From: Diphasiastrum complanatum
Taxonomy: Eukaryota; Streptophyta; Lycopodiopsida; Lycopodiales; Lycopodiaceae
Assembly (NCBI GenBank): GCA_029204225.1
Contig: CM055103.1
Span: forward strand, 40,568,489 to 40,632,488
Length of the DNA stretch: 64,000 bases
Reading direction: 5' to 3'
Each line of letters opens with the position of its first letter. Within the stretch, counting starts at the first letter, position 1. This document shows positions 46,488 through 57,626 of this stretch, piece by piece. Below the pieces are notes generated by a model, which was not told the origin of the DNA, made no database searches, and worked only from the letters and a program-made list of their open reading frames with translations. Both the position numbers and the translations under genes were made by a program.

Positions 46488-47158
46488 CATCATCTAGCCA
46501 TCACCAGTATCAAACCGACAACTCATGCTCGTGCAAACAAGCTGAGTATTCCACACCACAAGAAACCCAACTCAGCTAGCCATCCAAGATGGTTACGTTA
46601 TCGGCACCGGACCCATGAGCAACTGCTGCTTTATCTGTGGCGAAACAAGACATTTCATGGCTGATTGTAAAGTTAAAAACCAATACCATGCAGAATGTCC
46701 CGACTATGTTCGCAAACACAGCTTCAAAGACTATCCTAAACAACCTAACGGGATCCTTCCAGCATATCACATCCGAACATGTTAGAGTTCTTACTAGAGC
46801 ACAACGCGAACAACAAGAATAGCAACAAAACCATGGACAATCAGCTGACCCACATGGAAGCCATTTGACGGCCTCCACATTACCAAAAGATTACCCAGAC
46901 TCAAAAGTGGAACAAAGGCAATACAACGAATTTTGAGATGAATTTTTGTGAGAGGAAGAACATATGGACAGTCCGTTATCAGCTCATATCCCCAAAAAGG
47001 AGCAATCCCTCCAGGGACTTGAAGTATTTTCTAACCTCCTGCAAGCTCAACTCACAATGCTGTTCCATAGTGCTATCAAATCTTTCACCCGACTTCAACG
47101 TTATATCCATCGTAGTTTTCAGCAGCCTCCTATTCCTGATGAACAGTGAAAACCAGAA
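46488..47158 (+). pseudogene. T5 gag C-terminus with zinc knuckle and linker
   Basis: At 46615-46780 CCFICGETRHFMADCKVK forms one CCHC knuckle. A second, degenerate one (YHAECPDYVRKHSFKDY) has its last Cys changed. The frame then shifts. At about 46960-47150 a helical stretch (EQSLQGLEVFSNLLQAQL) runs up to the protease frame. The capsid part is missing. Confidence 0.75.
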
Positions 47159-48151
47159 GTGATTTCTGAAATTCCTCAGGTTTCTATGAATTTGATGAAT
47201 ATAGGTGTTGCTAAGGGGAATAACATCACACTACCCTTGTCTTATAAAGATTATCCCGCAGTATCTACTATCCTCGATAGCGGATTAGGCATCAATATAA
47301 TGGCTTTGTCATTGGCAAAGTCATGGGGCTTCAATACCCTCGATCAACCACGATATAAACTTCGTATGGCTGATCAACGAGTTACCGACCCTGCTGGTCA
47401 TTTATCAAATATAAAAGTTCGAATAGCAGGTGTCAAGTTTATCATCGATTGTGTCATCTTAGACCTACCAGAAGATGCCAATACATATAAACTCCTTCTT
47501 GGTATAGCCTGGCTCCAGATGGCAGGTGTTGTCCAAGACTGGAAGAACAACAAAATTACCTTTGGCAACCACGATAAACGAGTCACGGTTGACTCAAATG
47601 GCCATGTCAAGCCCGCCAAGGTATACAATGATTGGTTATCTACAACATATGACGAATCAGATAGTGTCCCGATCCAACCAAAATGCCACTATACACAAAC
47701 CACGGACATAGTCAATTGGGGTCATGCACTAGCTACCGTGGACTGTGCGAATTTCAATCGATGTCGTATCGAAATGGCTGAAGAAGATGTCGATATTCCT
47801 CCATCTTCTATGAACATTGACACACCCATCATCCCCCTTATGATGATAGACCCCATTCCTATAGCTTGGTGCCCAGGAGAACCTAGTGTCTCTACTGCCC
47901 ATGTTTCGGAAGAAGGTATTCTTTCCATGGATGATGTCGAAATGATGAATGATCATGTACTCCTCTATCTAGATGCTCAATGTTATCCATCCAAAGTCAT
48001 TCCTATGGAGATCAAGTCACCAGGACCATTGGATCATGTCCAACTAACATCCAAAGTACCAAACACACAAGCATATAGGCCAAAACCAAAGTATATACTT
48101 AGGACGTGTATCCCGATGAAGTCTGGGATACAATTGACAACGATATGGTAA
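47159..48151 (+). pseudogene. T5 aspartic protease and linker
   Basis: A 330-codon open frame carries the retroviral-type protease. PAVSTILDSGLGINIMALSL (about residues 38-57) holds the D-S-G active site. ADQRVTDPAGHLSNIKVRIA and LLLGIAWLQMAG (about 121-132) are the flap and C-terminal parts. The following about 190 residues form an acidic linker with few hallmarks. A one- or two-base shift near 48100 ends the frame with LTTIW, after which the next frame continues with DEVWDTIDNDMV. Apart from that shift the protease itself looks intact. Confidence 0.85.
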
Positions 48152-48165
48152 GTGAGGCCACAACA

Positions 48166-49497
48166 CCACCCATTCAAGAACCACAAAAACCTTGGTTACA
48201 AAAAAATAACAATATTGATACAAAATTAACCGAGCAACAAAAACAGATGCGTGCGAAGCTTAAATAGCCAATCAAGCCCTTGTCAGAGGGGGCAGACAAC
48301 AAACCCTCTGACAAAGCTTTCACGTCTGGTAAAGAATCACCTCAAATGATTCCTAATGTCCCAGAACATTTTGTGGACCCACCTTTTGATCTTCCACAGA
48401 AGTTCAAAGACTTTACACTGGATGATGTTGTTATCCAGTTGCCGCAGCCACGTCGGGAACCTACACCAAGTTCCAATTCCTTTGAAGGACCCGCCAAGAC
48501 AATTTCACTAAACCTTAAAGATCCTGATGAGGACATAGATCGAATAGTTCATGTTGGTGCACATTTGTCATCAACACAATTGTCTGATCTAGAGACTTTA
48601 TTACGCAAATACAGATATGTATTTTATACCAAGATGAAAGGAATCCCCCCTGAAATAGTAGTACATCGGATTCCTCTAGAAGACAATGCTAAGCCTGTTA
48701 GGGCTAAACCTTACCACAATAACCCAGTCTATCATGAGAGGATCGACGAAGATATTAAGAAATTGCTGGATCCTGGCTTAATTTATGAAGTCCAACATAC
48801 TGATTGGGTATCACCCATTGTGGTTGTACCCAAGAAAAACGGCAAGCTTCGTATATGTGTTGACCTCAAGAACCTTAATGTGGTTATAAAGAAAAACCAT
48901 TTTTCCTTGCCCCTAACGACCCAAATATTAGAGGAAATGGCGAGAGCTGAGGCTTTCAGCTTCTTGGATGGGTTCAGCGGCTATTTCATTGTTCATATAG
49001 CCCCTGAAGATAAACATAAAACGGCTTTTGCCACAGAGAGCGGCGTTTACGCTTATAACATTATGCCTTTTGGCTTATCTAATGCCCCCTCAACATTCCA
49101 ATGGGTCATGCAACTGGCCTTTCAAAATCTGTTACATTGGGTCGTGGAGATTTATCTCGACGATCTAGGTGTACATTCTTCCGCTGCTACGTACCTAGAC
49201 GCCTTGGAGAAAATCTTCATTCGCTGTCGTAGGTTCGGCATCTCACTAAACCCTGATAAATGCCAAATATGGGTCACCCACGGGGTTGTACTCGGGCATA
49301 TAATATCAAAGGACAACATTTCTACTGACCCGTCAAAAATCAAGGTTATCGTAGACATGCCCCTACCTACAACGGTGAAGGAAGTATATGTCTTCCTCGG
49401 TCATATCAACTACTATCACATCTTTATAATCGACTATGCAGGCAAGGCACGTCTCGTTTATTTAGTTGTGGTAGATCCTCGCTGGACCAAATTATGA
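48166..49497 (+). pseudogene. T5 reverse transcriptase
   Basis: After a stop near 48266 the frame is open for 405 codons from 48280. A linker with FTLDDVVIQLPQPRREP comes first, then the RT motifs EVQHTDWVSPIVVVPKKNG, LRICVDLKNLN, FSFLDGFSGYFIVHIAPED, NIMPFGLSNAPSTFQ and VEIYLDDLGVHS. The catalytic YLDD is intact (about residue 290). The thumb and connection (FIRCRRFGISLNPDKCQIW, LGHIISKDNI) follow up to a stop at 49495. RT makes element DNA inside the particle. This copy is nearly full length and the best reference for lineage placement. Confidence 0.9.
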
Positions 49498-50070
49498 ATT
49501 AAGGCCTTTGAGGAGTTGAAGACAGCACTCACAACGGCTCCCATACTTTGCTCGCCAGATTACACGAAAGAATTCCATGTGCATACTGACGCAAGTAAGT
49601 ATGCCATTGGGGGTCTTCTTGCACAACGGGACGAGTATGGCAAGGACTTTCCCATACGTTTCTTAAGCAGACAACTGGTGCCTGCTGAAGTAAAATATAC
49701 CACTACCGAGAGAGAAGCATTGGCAATGGTTTATGCGGTACAACAACTACGACATTATTTATTAGGCCAGACCTTTGCTTTCTACACAGACCATCAAGCA
49801 CTCCTATATATCGTTAATAAGTCATGTAAGACGGGACAAATAGCTCGATGGCTACTAATTTTGGAGGAATTTAATTTCCGTATAGTCGTTCGGAAAGGGT
49901 CCCAACATTTCATGGCGGATCACCTTTCCAGACTACCAAGTGCTGAAAAAGCAATTGCACCAGTCAACGATGATCTTCCTGATGCATGCCTTTTTCAGAT
50001 CGATGCCACACTCCTATGGGCTGAGGAGATTACTCAGTTCCTCACAATAGGCCAACTAAAAGAAGGCTAG
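49498..50070 (+). pseudogene. T5 RNase H
   Basis: It follows RT in frame after the 49495 stop. The region begins FEELKTALTTAPIL, then FHVHTDASKYAIGGLLAQ (first catalytic Asp), KYTTTEREALAMVYAVQQL (Glu), FAFYTDHQALLYIV (Asp) and FMADHLSRLPS (Asp). All four acidic positions are present. It ends at a stop near 50068. It would degrade the RNA template during DNA synthesis. Confidence 0.9.
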
Positions 50071-50076
50071 AGTACA

Positions 50077-51305
50077 ATGGAAAATTTTTTTTTTTTAATA
50101 AAAGCAGCGCCCTTTCAGTTAATTGCAGGACAACTTTACAAAAGGGGCATTGACAGAATTATTCAGCGATGTACTTATGAATTTGAGATACAACCGATAA
50201 TATCTGAGGCTCATGAGGGCATTGGAGGTGGCCACTTTTCTATTGAGGCCACAACAAAGATTATCCTTTGAGCAGGATTGTGGTGGCCATCTTTGTTTAA
50301 AGACAAGTTTGCTGTCATTAAAGCATGTGATGTCTATCAAAGAGCAAAGAAAAATACTAAAGTAGACTTCACACCATTGACTCCCATTATAGAAGGCGAA
50401 GCCTTCCATAAGTGGGGGATTGACTTTGTTGGACCCATCAGTCCAGCAGCAAAACATACCCAAGCTCGATACATCCTCATACCAACAAATTACGCCACTA
50501 AGTGAGTAGAGGCCCAAGCAATGAACGACGTCAATGCAAAAACAGTTGCACATTTTCTTTACGAAAACATTATTACCCGTTTTGGCTATCCCATTGAGCT
50601 TGTTAGTGATCGCGACACGCATTTTTTAAATGTTGTCGTTGATAATCTCCTACGCCATTACCTTGTCGTTCACAGAAAAAGTACACCATACTATCCTAGG
50701 TGTAATGGCCAGGCTGAATCAACTAACAAGACGATCTATAAAATTCTAACCAAGATAGTTGAAACCAGTCGTTCTGATTGGGAAACAAAACTTTTCTCAG
50801 CTATCTGGGCTTACCGCACCACCCCGAAGAAAGCCACTGGGTGGATAACCCCTTTTCACTTAGTATACGGTCAAGAAGCGGTAATGCCCGTAGAATTCTT
50901 AGTACCTTCGCTAAGAGTTACGGAGGCTTCTTCAACAGATCTTTGTGAAAAAGCTTCAATCGAACAACAAGTCAAAACCAGGCTATTTACGTTAGCCCAG
51001 TTATGCGAGACAAGACTAATATCTTATCATGCACAACTAGTTAACAAACAACGCCAAAAAGCTTGGCATGACCATCACCTGCGCAATAAAGATCTACATC
51101 TAGGTGACCAGGTACTTCTTTATACATCAAAGAAGCACCCCAGCAAGTTGAAGTTTAGAAGTGAAGGGCCATACGTTATTAACAAAATATTTCCTAATGG
51201 TGCAGTCCAATTACAAACACTTGACGGGACACTCCTAGACACTGTCGTAAAGGGTGGTCGTCTAAGGCGGTACTACGAAGAGTTGTTCTTTGTTGACTCA
51301 ATTTA
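50077..51305 (+). pseudogene. T5 integrase
   Basis: Three blocks in one frame are separated by stops near 50270 and 50504. The zinc domain shows HEGIGGGHFSIEATTK and CDVYQRAKK (second Cys changed to Tyr). The catalytic core has ILIPTNYATK, where the first catalytic Asp is replaced by Asn, then LVSDRDTHFLN (second Asp kept) and YYPRCNGQAESTNK (Glu kept). The C-terminal GPY/F module reads LKFRSEGPYVINKIFPNGAV (about 51150-51210). The frame ends at 51303. Loss of one Asp alone would abolish strand transfer. Confidence 0.9.
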
Positions 51306-51689
51306 GGATCTTTTTCTTTGATGATAAATTAAAAAAAAAAAAAGTGTTTTTAATGTTATTTTATTCCTTTCCTTGTACATCTCGCCTATTGTTCACCTCG
51401 TTCCTTGTTTATACTTCATATCATTACTTATGTACATTCTATACATTTTTTCTTTTCTTTCTTCTGTTCATACTCATGGGTCATGGGTGTTTTAGATCAA
51501 CAATTGATAGGCTACACCTTAGGAGATCATTCTCACACTTTGGCCACCTCATCTCTGTCTCACTGGTATCTCAGGGTAACCAACATTCTTGGAGATACAA
51601 CTCTTTTATAAGAACTTCTACTCTGAGCTACAGTCCTATTTTCCTTGGAGTTCTTCACTTGCATCAAACAGATCCATTTATGCATCATG
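51306..51689 (+). other. T5 post-pol spacer
   Basis: Pyrimidine-rich non-coding sequence follows the integrase stop. A 169-codon open frame overlaps it, rich in Ser, Phe and Tyr, with no recognisable domain and probably fortuitous. Confidence 0.45.
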
Positions 51690-52140
51690 AGATTTTTCTC
51701 AAATCTCAACCGAAGTGCCTCTGTCCAATCTCGACCGACGCAGTTCCTTACCGAAGCCTTCCTTCAGATCTCAACCGAAGCGGTTCTGTCAAATCTTGAC
51801 CGAAGCTGTTCCTTCAGATCTTGACCGAAGCCTTCCTTCAAATCTAAACCGAAGCGATTCAGTCAAATCTCAACCGAAGCAGTTCCTTCAGATCTTGATC
51901 GGAGCCTTCCTTCAGATCTCGACCGAACAAGTTCTATCAAATCTCGACCGAAGCAGTTCCTTCGAATCTCGACCGGAGCCTTCTTTCAGATCTCGAATAA
52001 AGCGGTTCTATCAGATCTCAACCGAAGCCATTCCTTCAGATCTCGACCGGAGCCTTCCTTCGAATCTTGACCGGAGGAGTTCTATGAGATCTCAACCGGA
52101 GTTCCCTATTAGCTCTCAACTAGAGCAGTCATTTTGAATC
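51690..52140 (+). repeat. 24-25-bp minisatellite ATCTCGACCGAAGC in T5
   Basis: About 17 units of 24-25 bases are present, each like ATCT(C/T)GACCG(A/G)AGC followed by a variable TTCCTTCAG part. Units alternate in type (GCGGTTCTATCA, GCAGTTCCTTCA, GCCTTCCTTCA), suggesting a higher-order pattern. It is the same repeat family as 2640-3400 in T1. Confidence 0.85.
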
Positions 52141-52976
52141 TTGACCAGAGGACATACATTCGAATTTTACAAATCGGCACGTCCCATCTCCATTGCAACC
52201 ACACAACGGCGGCAATAAATGCCCTCTCACCGAAGCCATTCCCACCTCAGCGAAGTGCGAAGCTCAAGCATTTTCTGGAAACGATCTTCCTGCTCTTGAC
52301 ACCGATCCTGGCGCTCAACTGTTCAATCCATCCATCATCATCTTCACACCATCTCACCATCATTATCACTCCCTTATGAGCGCCATCACCGAAACCTTCA
52401 ACACAAACGTCTCCGGCAGAATACCTTATATCTCAAGTTTCGCATGCTGAGGGGTAGTGTCACACGAGCACTTATCACACTCTTGTCACACTATTCAACA
52501 TCCTACAATCACAATCACAAACCATACACCTTCAACTTGCTTCATCCCTGAAAGATACACATCCATAGCATTAAAACCATTGTCAAACACCTCCACTTCC
52601 TCCTATTCCACTCGCCATCTTCTTAACTCAACCTCACTCTGTTCACCCACCTTTACTTCATCACCCACACCACTCTACCCAACACAGCCATCTTCCACAT
52701 AACTCCCTTTCCAAACCCGTTCATACATCCCTCCCCCCACACTTTTCGAACCATTCTGCACCGTCACTTCCCATCTCAACCGAAGCCCCCTCCTTCAACA
52801 CTCAACCAAAGTCCTCCTTTCACATCTCAACCAAAGCCACTCCATCAGATCTCAACCGGAGCCCAACCCTTCACATCTCACCCAAAGCCACTCCATCATA
52901 TCTCAATCGGAGCCCAACCCTTCACATCTCAACTGATGCCCTTTCCACTGTCTCAGCTTCTTCCATTTTCCAACCA
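52141..52976 (+). other. T5 spacer with a third repeat patch
   Basis: 52232-52268 matches the join in T1 at 9431-9465, so it is part of the element. 52740-52945 holds several looser repeats (ATCTCAACCGGAGCCCAACC, ATCTCAACCAAAGCCACTCC) with a period near 27 or its double. The sequence is Ser/Thr/Pro-rich when translated, with no known domain. Confidence 0.55.
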
Positions 52977-55094
52977 TGTCGTCCAACCCCAGTTCAAGTT
53001 CAGATGATCCCGAAGCAAGCAAGATCAACATCCAGCTGTGCAAGCTTGACCTTACAGAGATGCAGACCTGGTACCAGCAGGCAGAGTCCTTCTTCAAGGA
53101 AATCGAATTTCAGATCCCTATCTTGACAGGTTATTAAAGCCCCTATCTGGTACACATGGCATATGCCAATTATCATACCACGACAAGATCATGTCAGATC
53201 ATAGTTCTCCCTATCGGGAGTTATGTCTATAACGTATCCTTTGCGGCAGCTGACTTGCAACCTTATGATTTCCCACGAGGGCCAAACACTGTCACACGGA
53301 CACTCTTGAAGATAGAGCAAACGATATACTTCAAATATTGATACCTCTGTGACCAAGTGGAAGAACAAGGATGGGTACAGGCTGGAAGCAATCAACGACA
53401 AGCAACTTCAAGCAGCATGTGCATATCTCACCAGATGCACACAAAAGCCTCGAATGAAAGTGCTGAGGGTACCCATGTCCCTGTTTCACATGATGGCATA
53501 TTCACAACTGCATGACTAGAACCTCTATGATTGGGCACAGTTTGCTTCGAATTGTCTTCATGAGTGCATTAAGCACAAGCAGCCTATCGCGATGTTAGGA
53601 TATCTGATGATAGATATCACTCTGCATCAAGTACAAAATGGGCCCAAACTCCAACAACAACTGTAGCTTGCGGACAAGGCATGGGATATTCCCATTTAAC
53701 ACAAGAAGCCCAAGCGTGCAAGGACAACTTCACCATCGGGGTCCCAGGCCAAACGAGTCAACACAAGTATCCTCCCTCTGGTACACAAGCCAAGAAGCCT
53801 ACCCCAGAATCCACAAACAGCTGCAACCTCCGGAGATCAACATGCAGATACCTCAAGGGCTCAGTTGCCAGGTACACGGCAACAATGAAGACAAGAGAAG
53901 CTTCAAGCTGGGAGCACATCACCGGTGGGATCAATTTCACATGGTTCCACATCAGATGGTGGCAGCTTGTCCACAACATCACAACAACACTCGTCACCCT
54001 CACATGTCATCGACGGGGTGATGGAGCAACTAGATCCACACTGGCACCTAACACGACAGTACCTCAAGTCCCAAGTCAGCCAGATGAAGCCACCACCCCA
54101 CCCACACTGATTACAACACCAATGCCACCAACATCACCATTGACACAAGGTTTTTTTTTGGGGGGGGGAGTGGGGATATCCAATCTCCAAGGCACGGGGG
54201 CAGCCCAACAGTCACAAGATCAACAATCACAGGCCCAGCAAGTCCACATATTGGACACATCTCAATATTTAGATGTTGCGGACCTGATGGAGATAAGCGA
54301 CGATGAACCAGAAAAGGGGAAGCAGCTAGGAAGAAGTCAGACATCTCCACCTCCACCTCTACCTCCATCTTCAATTCTAACCCCACACCTATTTTTTGGT
54401 TTAGCCTCACCATCCCACACCCCAGATCAGTCCCAACCCTCTCTAACCCTGAAAAGCTCACCGAAGCAGCCAAACGCTCAATGATTGGCCTATCTGAAAT
54501 GAGCTACCACATGCATTGGTTGGTGAGCCAACATCAAGTTCTAGAGAGCGAGGTTTAACATCAAGACCAAGAGATTGCGCGGTATCAAAGGATGGCCAAA
54601 GAAAAAGAAAAAGAGACAGTAGAAAGCAGATCTGTGATGGCCGGGCAAAAATCTACCTTGGAAGAGGTCCAGTAGCAACTGAGCACCAGATAGTCCAAAT
54701 CGACCAAGTACGAGATGGATCGTCGAGTGCAATGACAGTCAATGCTCCTCCAGTCAAGCCCAAGGACATTCAAATCCAGGCCCCACAGGCCTCAGCCATC
54801 CGGATGGAGAAATACATAAGGCTGATCCAAGAGCGAGAGGCCGATAAAAAGAATTTTGAAAACATTGTGGCGAAACAAGAGAAGATCATCCTGGAGTCCC
54901 AGAAGCAGCTGGAAGAAACAACGAAGACCCTGCAGCAAGTCTTGGACAAGGTGAACTAATTATGGGACATGGTGTGCAAGGCCTAAGCAGGTGCTCATGT
55001 AACGAAGCCACGGGACGATGATGGGAATGATGGAGCAGGGAATCAGGATGGACAAACCCACCCATCAGACGGTAGCTTAGGATCGAGTGGCTAG
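52977..55094 (+). pseudogene. T5 orfA: accessory gene after pol
   Basis: The frame opens MSSNPSSSSDDPEASKINI at 52977 and continues, with stops and frameshifts, through an N-terminal helical region (LTEMQTWYQQAESFFKEIEF). Next come the stretch shared with T1 (AYLTRCTQ, VLRVPMSLFHMMA) and YDWAQFASNCLHECIKHKQP. A long Thr/Ser/Pro/Gln-rich middle (about 53660-54480, with the T9-G9 tract) follows. The C-terminal segment, about 54480-54957, has strong heptad character (RYQRMAKEKEKETVESR, then QEREADKKNFENIVAKQEK). A coiled-coil protein that self-associates or binds gag is possible. I know no named family for it. Confidence 0.55.
54151..54168 (+). repeat. T9-G9 homopolymer pair in orfA
   Basis: Nine T then nine G, translated FFLGGG in one frame. 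The same pair, longer (T15-G14 at 44431-44459), lies in the matching context in T4. Such tracts are prone to length change and could cause slippage in replication or translation. Confidence 0.8.
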
Positions 55095-55112
55095 AGAGCC
55101 AGTGCTACTTCC

Positions 55113-56375
55113 ATGAGCTTTTCCCGACCCCCTCCCACCTTTAGCCCTTCCTCCTACTCCGCATTTAATTTCTCTGAAACATTCATTCCAACTTACCCAA
55201 TTCTTCCATCTCCTCTTTCTTCATCATCTCCTAGTCAAATAATGGGCCCATCAAAAGGTCCAACTGACACCCACAAAGCCCGACGGGATGAGTTTCTCCA
55301 ACAACTCCACTCCCCCGGTGCTGCGTATAACTTATTATTTTTGCCTCCTCCTAAATTGTTCACCGCCGCACCCCTCTCCCTAGATCACTCCATCCCCGAA
55401 CTTTTGGAAACTAACATAGACATTGGAGCCGATGATGACTTTCTGGCTGACCAACCGGAAACAAGAAGATTCTCGCCCAGGCCAGACACGGGTGCAGTTG
55501 AGTCGTCGACAAGCGAGTGAGCAAAAGAGAAAGACACAGGCACCAAGGCCCTTGATGATTATCTGGCAAGGCCGCCCTAGCTGCGTAGGACAACTTCCCC
55601 TACCCGGCCTAGAAGTAAACTGGCTGATACAAGGGAATCAGAGAGATTTGAAAGAAAATACCCTCTCAATATGAGGGGCAGCAAAGAAGACATCTATCAA
55701 GGCCAATACTCCACCAGGGCTGAGATCATTACCGCACTACAACTGCAGCCAGAATGGTGGAGCAAAGTCCTGGAAAATAGCAGGCGACTTGAGTAATATT
55801 TGAGGGCACCGGCATGGAAGCGAGTGGATCCTTTTTATATGCCGCTCAAACGCAGAAACCCATGGCCGGTGGAAAAGCCTCAAGTGGAGTTAGTAAACTG
55901 GCTAGTCATTCTGGAAATTACAGAGAGAACCTCCCCAGATGATCTGAGGCTACAATTACTAGACTTCAGGCACAAATACAAGTCAAGTGTCGATCTTTGC
56001 GTGCAAGAAAGTGCCGAGTATTGCAGATCCATGGCCTTCCTGATGCAGCAAGAGTGTTTCTGGGATCAAGGTTTGGATCCTATCAGGATCAACCCAAACA
56101 TAGCCCTCCAGTCAGAAGAAGACCATGAAATGATGGCTAGGCTATACTACAAAGCGGCCTTCATGTTGTCACACTATGTGACCATGGTGGAAGACTGGCA
56201 GGAAATGGGCTTCGTAGAAAAAATAAGAGAATATCTGGGGCCCCTAAATTTCGAAAGTAAGCTCCGCTTCCAAGTTTTTGAAGCCCTGGGCTTGAAGATG
56301 AGCAAGCGAAAGCGGACAACGCGACGACGAGGCGAACATGATTCACAAGAAGTGCTCAAGAGGGTTGGTATGTAG
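55113..56375 (+). pseudogene. T5 orfB: second accessory gene
   Basis: One frame of about 420 codons starts at the ATG at 55113 and ends at 56373. It has only three in-frame stops (about 55518, 55578 and 55795), and the last 191 codons are intact. The N-terminus is Pro/Ser/Phe-rich (SFSRPPPTFSPSSYS). The middle has KARRDEFLQQLHSPGAAYNL and LDHSIPELLETNIDIGADDD. The C-terminal half is a folded-looking, mostly helical region with EWWSKVLENSRRLE, NPWPVEKPQVELVNWLVILE, LRLQLLDFRHKYKSS, YCRSMAFLMQQECFW and LYYKAAFMLSHYVTMVEDW. It ends in a basic tail KRKRTTRRRGEH, possibly a nuclear signal. No membrane span or signal peptide is seen, so it does not look like an envelope protein. Function unknown. 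Confidence 0.6.
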
Positions 56376-56532
56376 CGGCCAATTGAGGGACTTCCAATTT
56401 TGGCGAATAAATCTTACAGATAATAAGCACCTGGTTTTATGGAAGAGAACAAAAATCCACGCCTTTCCAAGTGCCAAGTGGAAGACATCACCAGTGTTGT
56501 AGTGGGTTCTGCAACAGATTAGGGGTGGATAA
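56376..56532 (+). other. T5 3' non-coding end and polypurine tract
   Basis: Shared with T4 (45476-45717). It ends ATTAGGGGTGGATAA directly before the LTR-C start at 56533. Confidence 0.7.
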
Positions 56533-57626
56533 TGTTAGCCGATTCTCTAGTGCCGAGCCAAGATGGAGACATAAGTTATCTCTCACCCATGACCGAGGAG
56601 GTCTCAGAAGGAAGAGAGCAGAAGAAGCTGAGAGCCGAGCATGAGAGCCGAGGAAATACTAGCTAGGAAGATAGTGATTAACTATGTGAGCCTACATGGT
56701 GTATCCCAAAGAAGGAATGACCATGCAGGAGCTAGTAACATTTTCTTGAATAGTTGTAATACATGTAGACCCCCCTTAAAATAGTAAGAGTGAGCCACCT
56801 TTTGATGGTGACCTCTAGTGAAAAGGGCAAATTCCACATGTAATTTCTAGTTTAGTGGAATTTCCACATGGGCAGCCTTCTTGCTTATTTAAGGGCCCCC
56901 CTCTCTTGTGAGAGAGCTTTTGATTGTATTTTCAAGCTCTCTTGAGCTAATAAAGAGGATCCTCCACGAGTTCTTGAAGATCACTAAGCTCCTTGTTCAT
57001 GGCAATGATCTTGAGTGATATTTCTATGAGCATGCTTGATTCCCTGCTTGTGGATTTACTAGGTTTTTGTTTCTTGTTCTTGCTTAGTTGTGGATTAGCT
57101 TCAGTTCTTGCTTGTGGAATCTTGTAGAAATCAGCATTCAAGTAAACTATAGAGGCTAGAAATGTGGTGTAAATCTTGCATAGTCTTGACATTCTAGTTC
57201 TTGATGTTCTTGGATAATCTAGGCATCAAGTAATGTGTGTTTCTTGATTCTTAGATTGTTAAATGCTGCTAGGAATATTGTTTCTTGTTTCTTGAATCTT
57301 GTTTTAGTTTCAGTAGTTAATCTAGTTCTTGATTGTTCTTTGATTCAGTAGTTAGTAGTAGGATCGCTCTCTGTGCTAAACGTTGATTTGCTTGACCTGT
57401 AGATGGTTGCATGGCTAGTGTATGCATGTAGCTGAGTATCGGATTTGAGTTACCCACTGACAGGCTAGGAAATACGTAATACATCCTTGAATATTGCTTC
57501 TGCTCTGTAACCGTTCCAATAAGAAGAGTGATCACAAAGAACCATAACAACAGAAGTAATCCAAGATAGATAAGCCACAAAAGAAAGAGAAAAAACGTGT
57601 TCACAGATTCAGTGAATCTGTGAACA
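56533..57626 (+). repeat. LTR-C, 3' LTR of T5 (1,094 bp)
   Basis: It starts TGTTAGCCG after the polypurine tract and ends TGTGAACA. The TATA-like box is at 56884-56895, and CTAATAAAG at about 56946 can be the polyadenylation signal. It ends in a perfect palindrome (57598-57626). To its right is N4 coding sequence, so T5 inserted into N4. Confidence 0.85.
57598..57626. repeat. 29-bp perfect palindrome at the LTR end
   Basis: The arm TGTTCACAGATTCA is followed by G and its exact reverse complement. It forms the last 29 bases of LTR-C. LTR-A has the same structure with several mismatches (2494-2524). Confidence 0.9.

Larger units (their letters stand above)
46461..57626 (+). mobile_element. T5: best-preserved gypsy element of the window
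   Basis: The order is gag C-terminus, protease, RT, RNase H, integrase, minisatellite, orfA, orfB, polypurine tract, 3' LTR. About 11.2 kb remain. The 5' side (leader, gag N-terminus) is missing at the junction with LTR-B. The pol frame is broken by one frameshift and about five single stops. That suggests a fairly recent loss of function compared with the other gypsy copies here. No chromodomain is seen. Confidence 0.85.

Noticed and set aside
50119-50622. 167-codon minus-strand open frame
   Set aside because: It is antisense to T5 integrase, which has clear motifs on the plus strand.
51290-52137. Plus-strand open frames of 140-170 codons after T5 integrase
   Set aside because: They cover a pyrimidine-rich spacer and the 24-25-bp minisatellite; no conserved motif, and no agreement with the T1 or T3 copies.
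55113-56375. orfB as an envelope-like gene (as in Athila elements)
   Set aside because: No signal peptide, no membrane span and no glycoprotein-like cysteine pattern were seen; the C-terminus is basic and hydrophilic.
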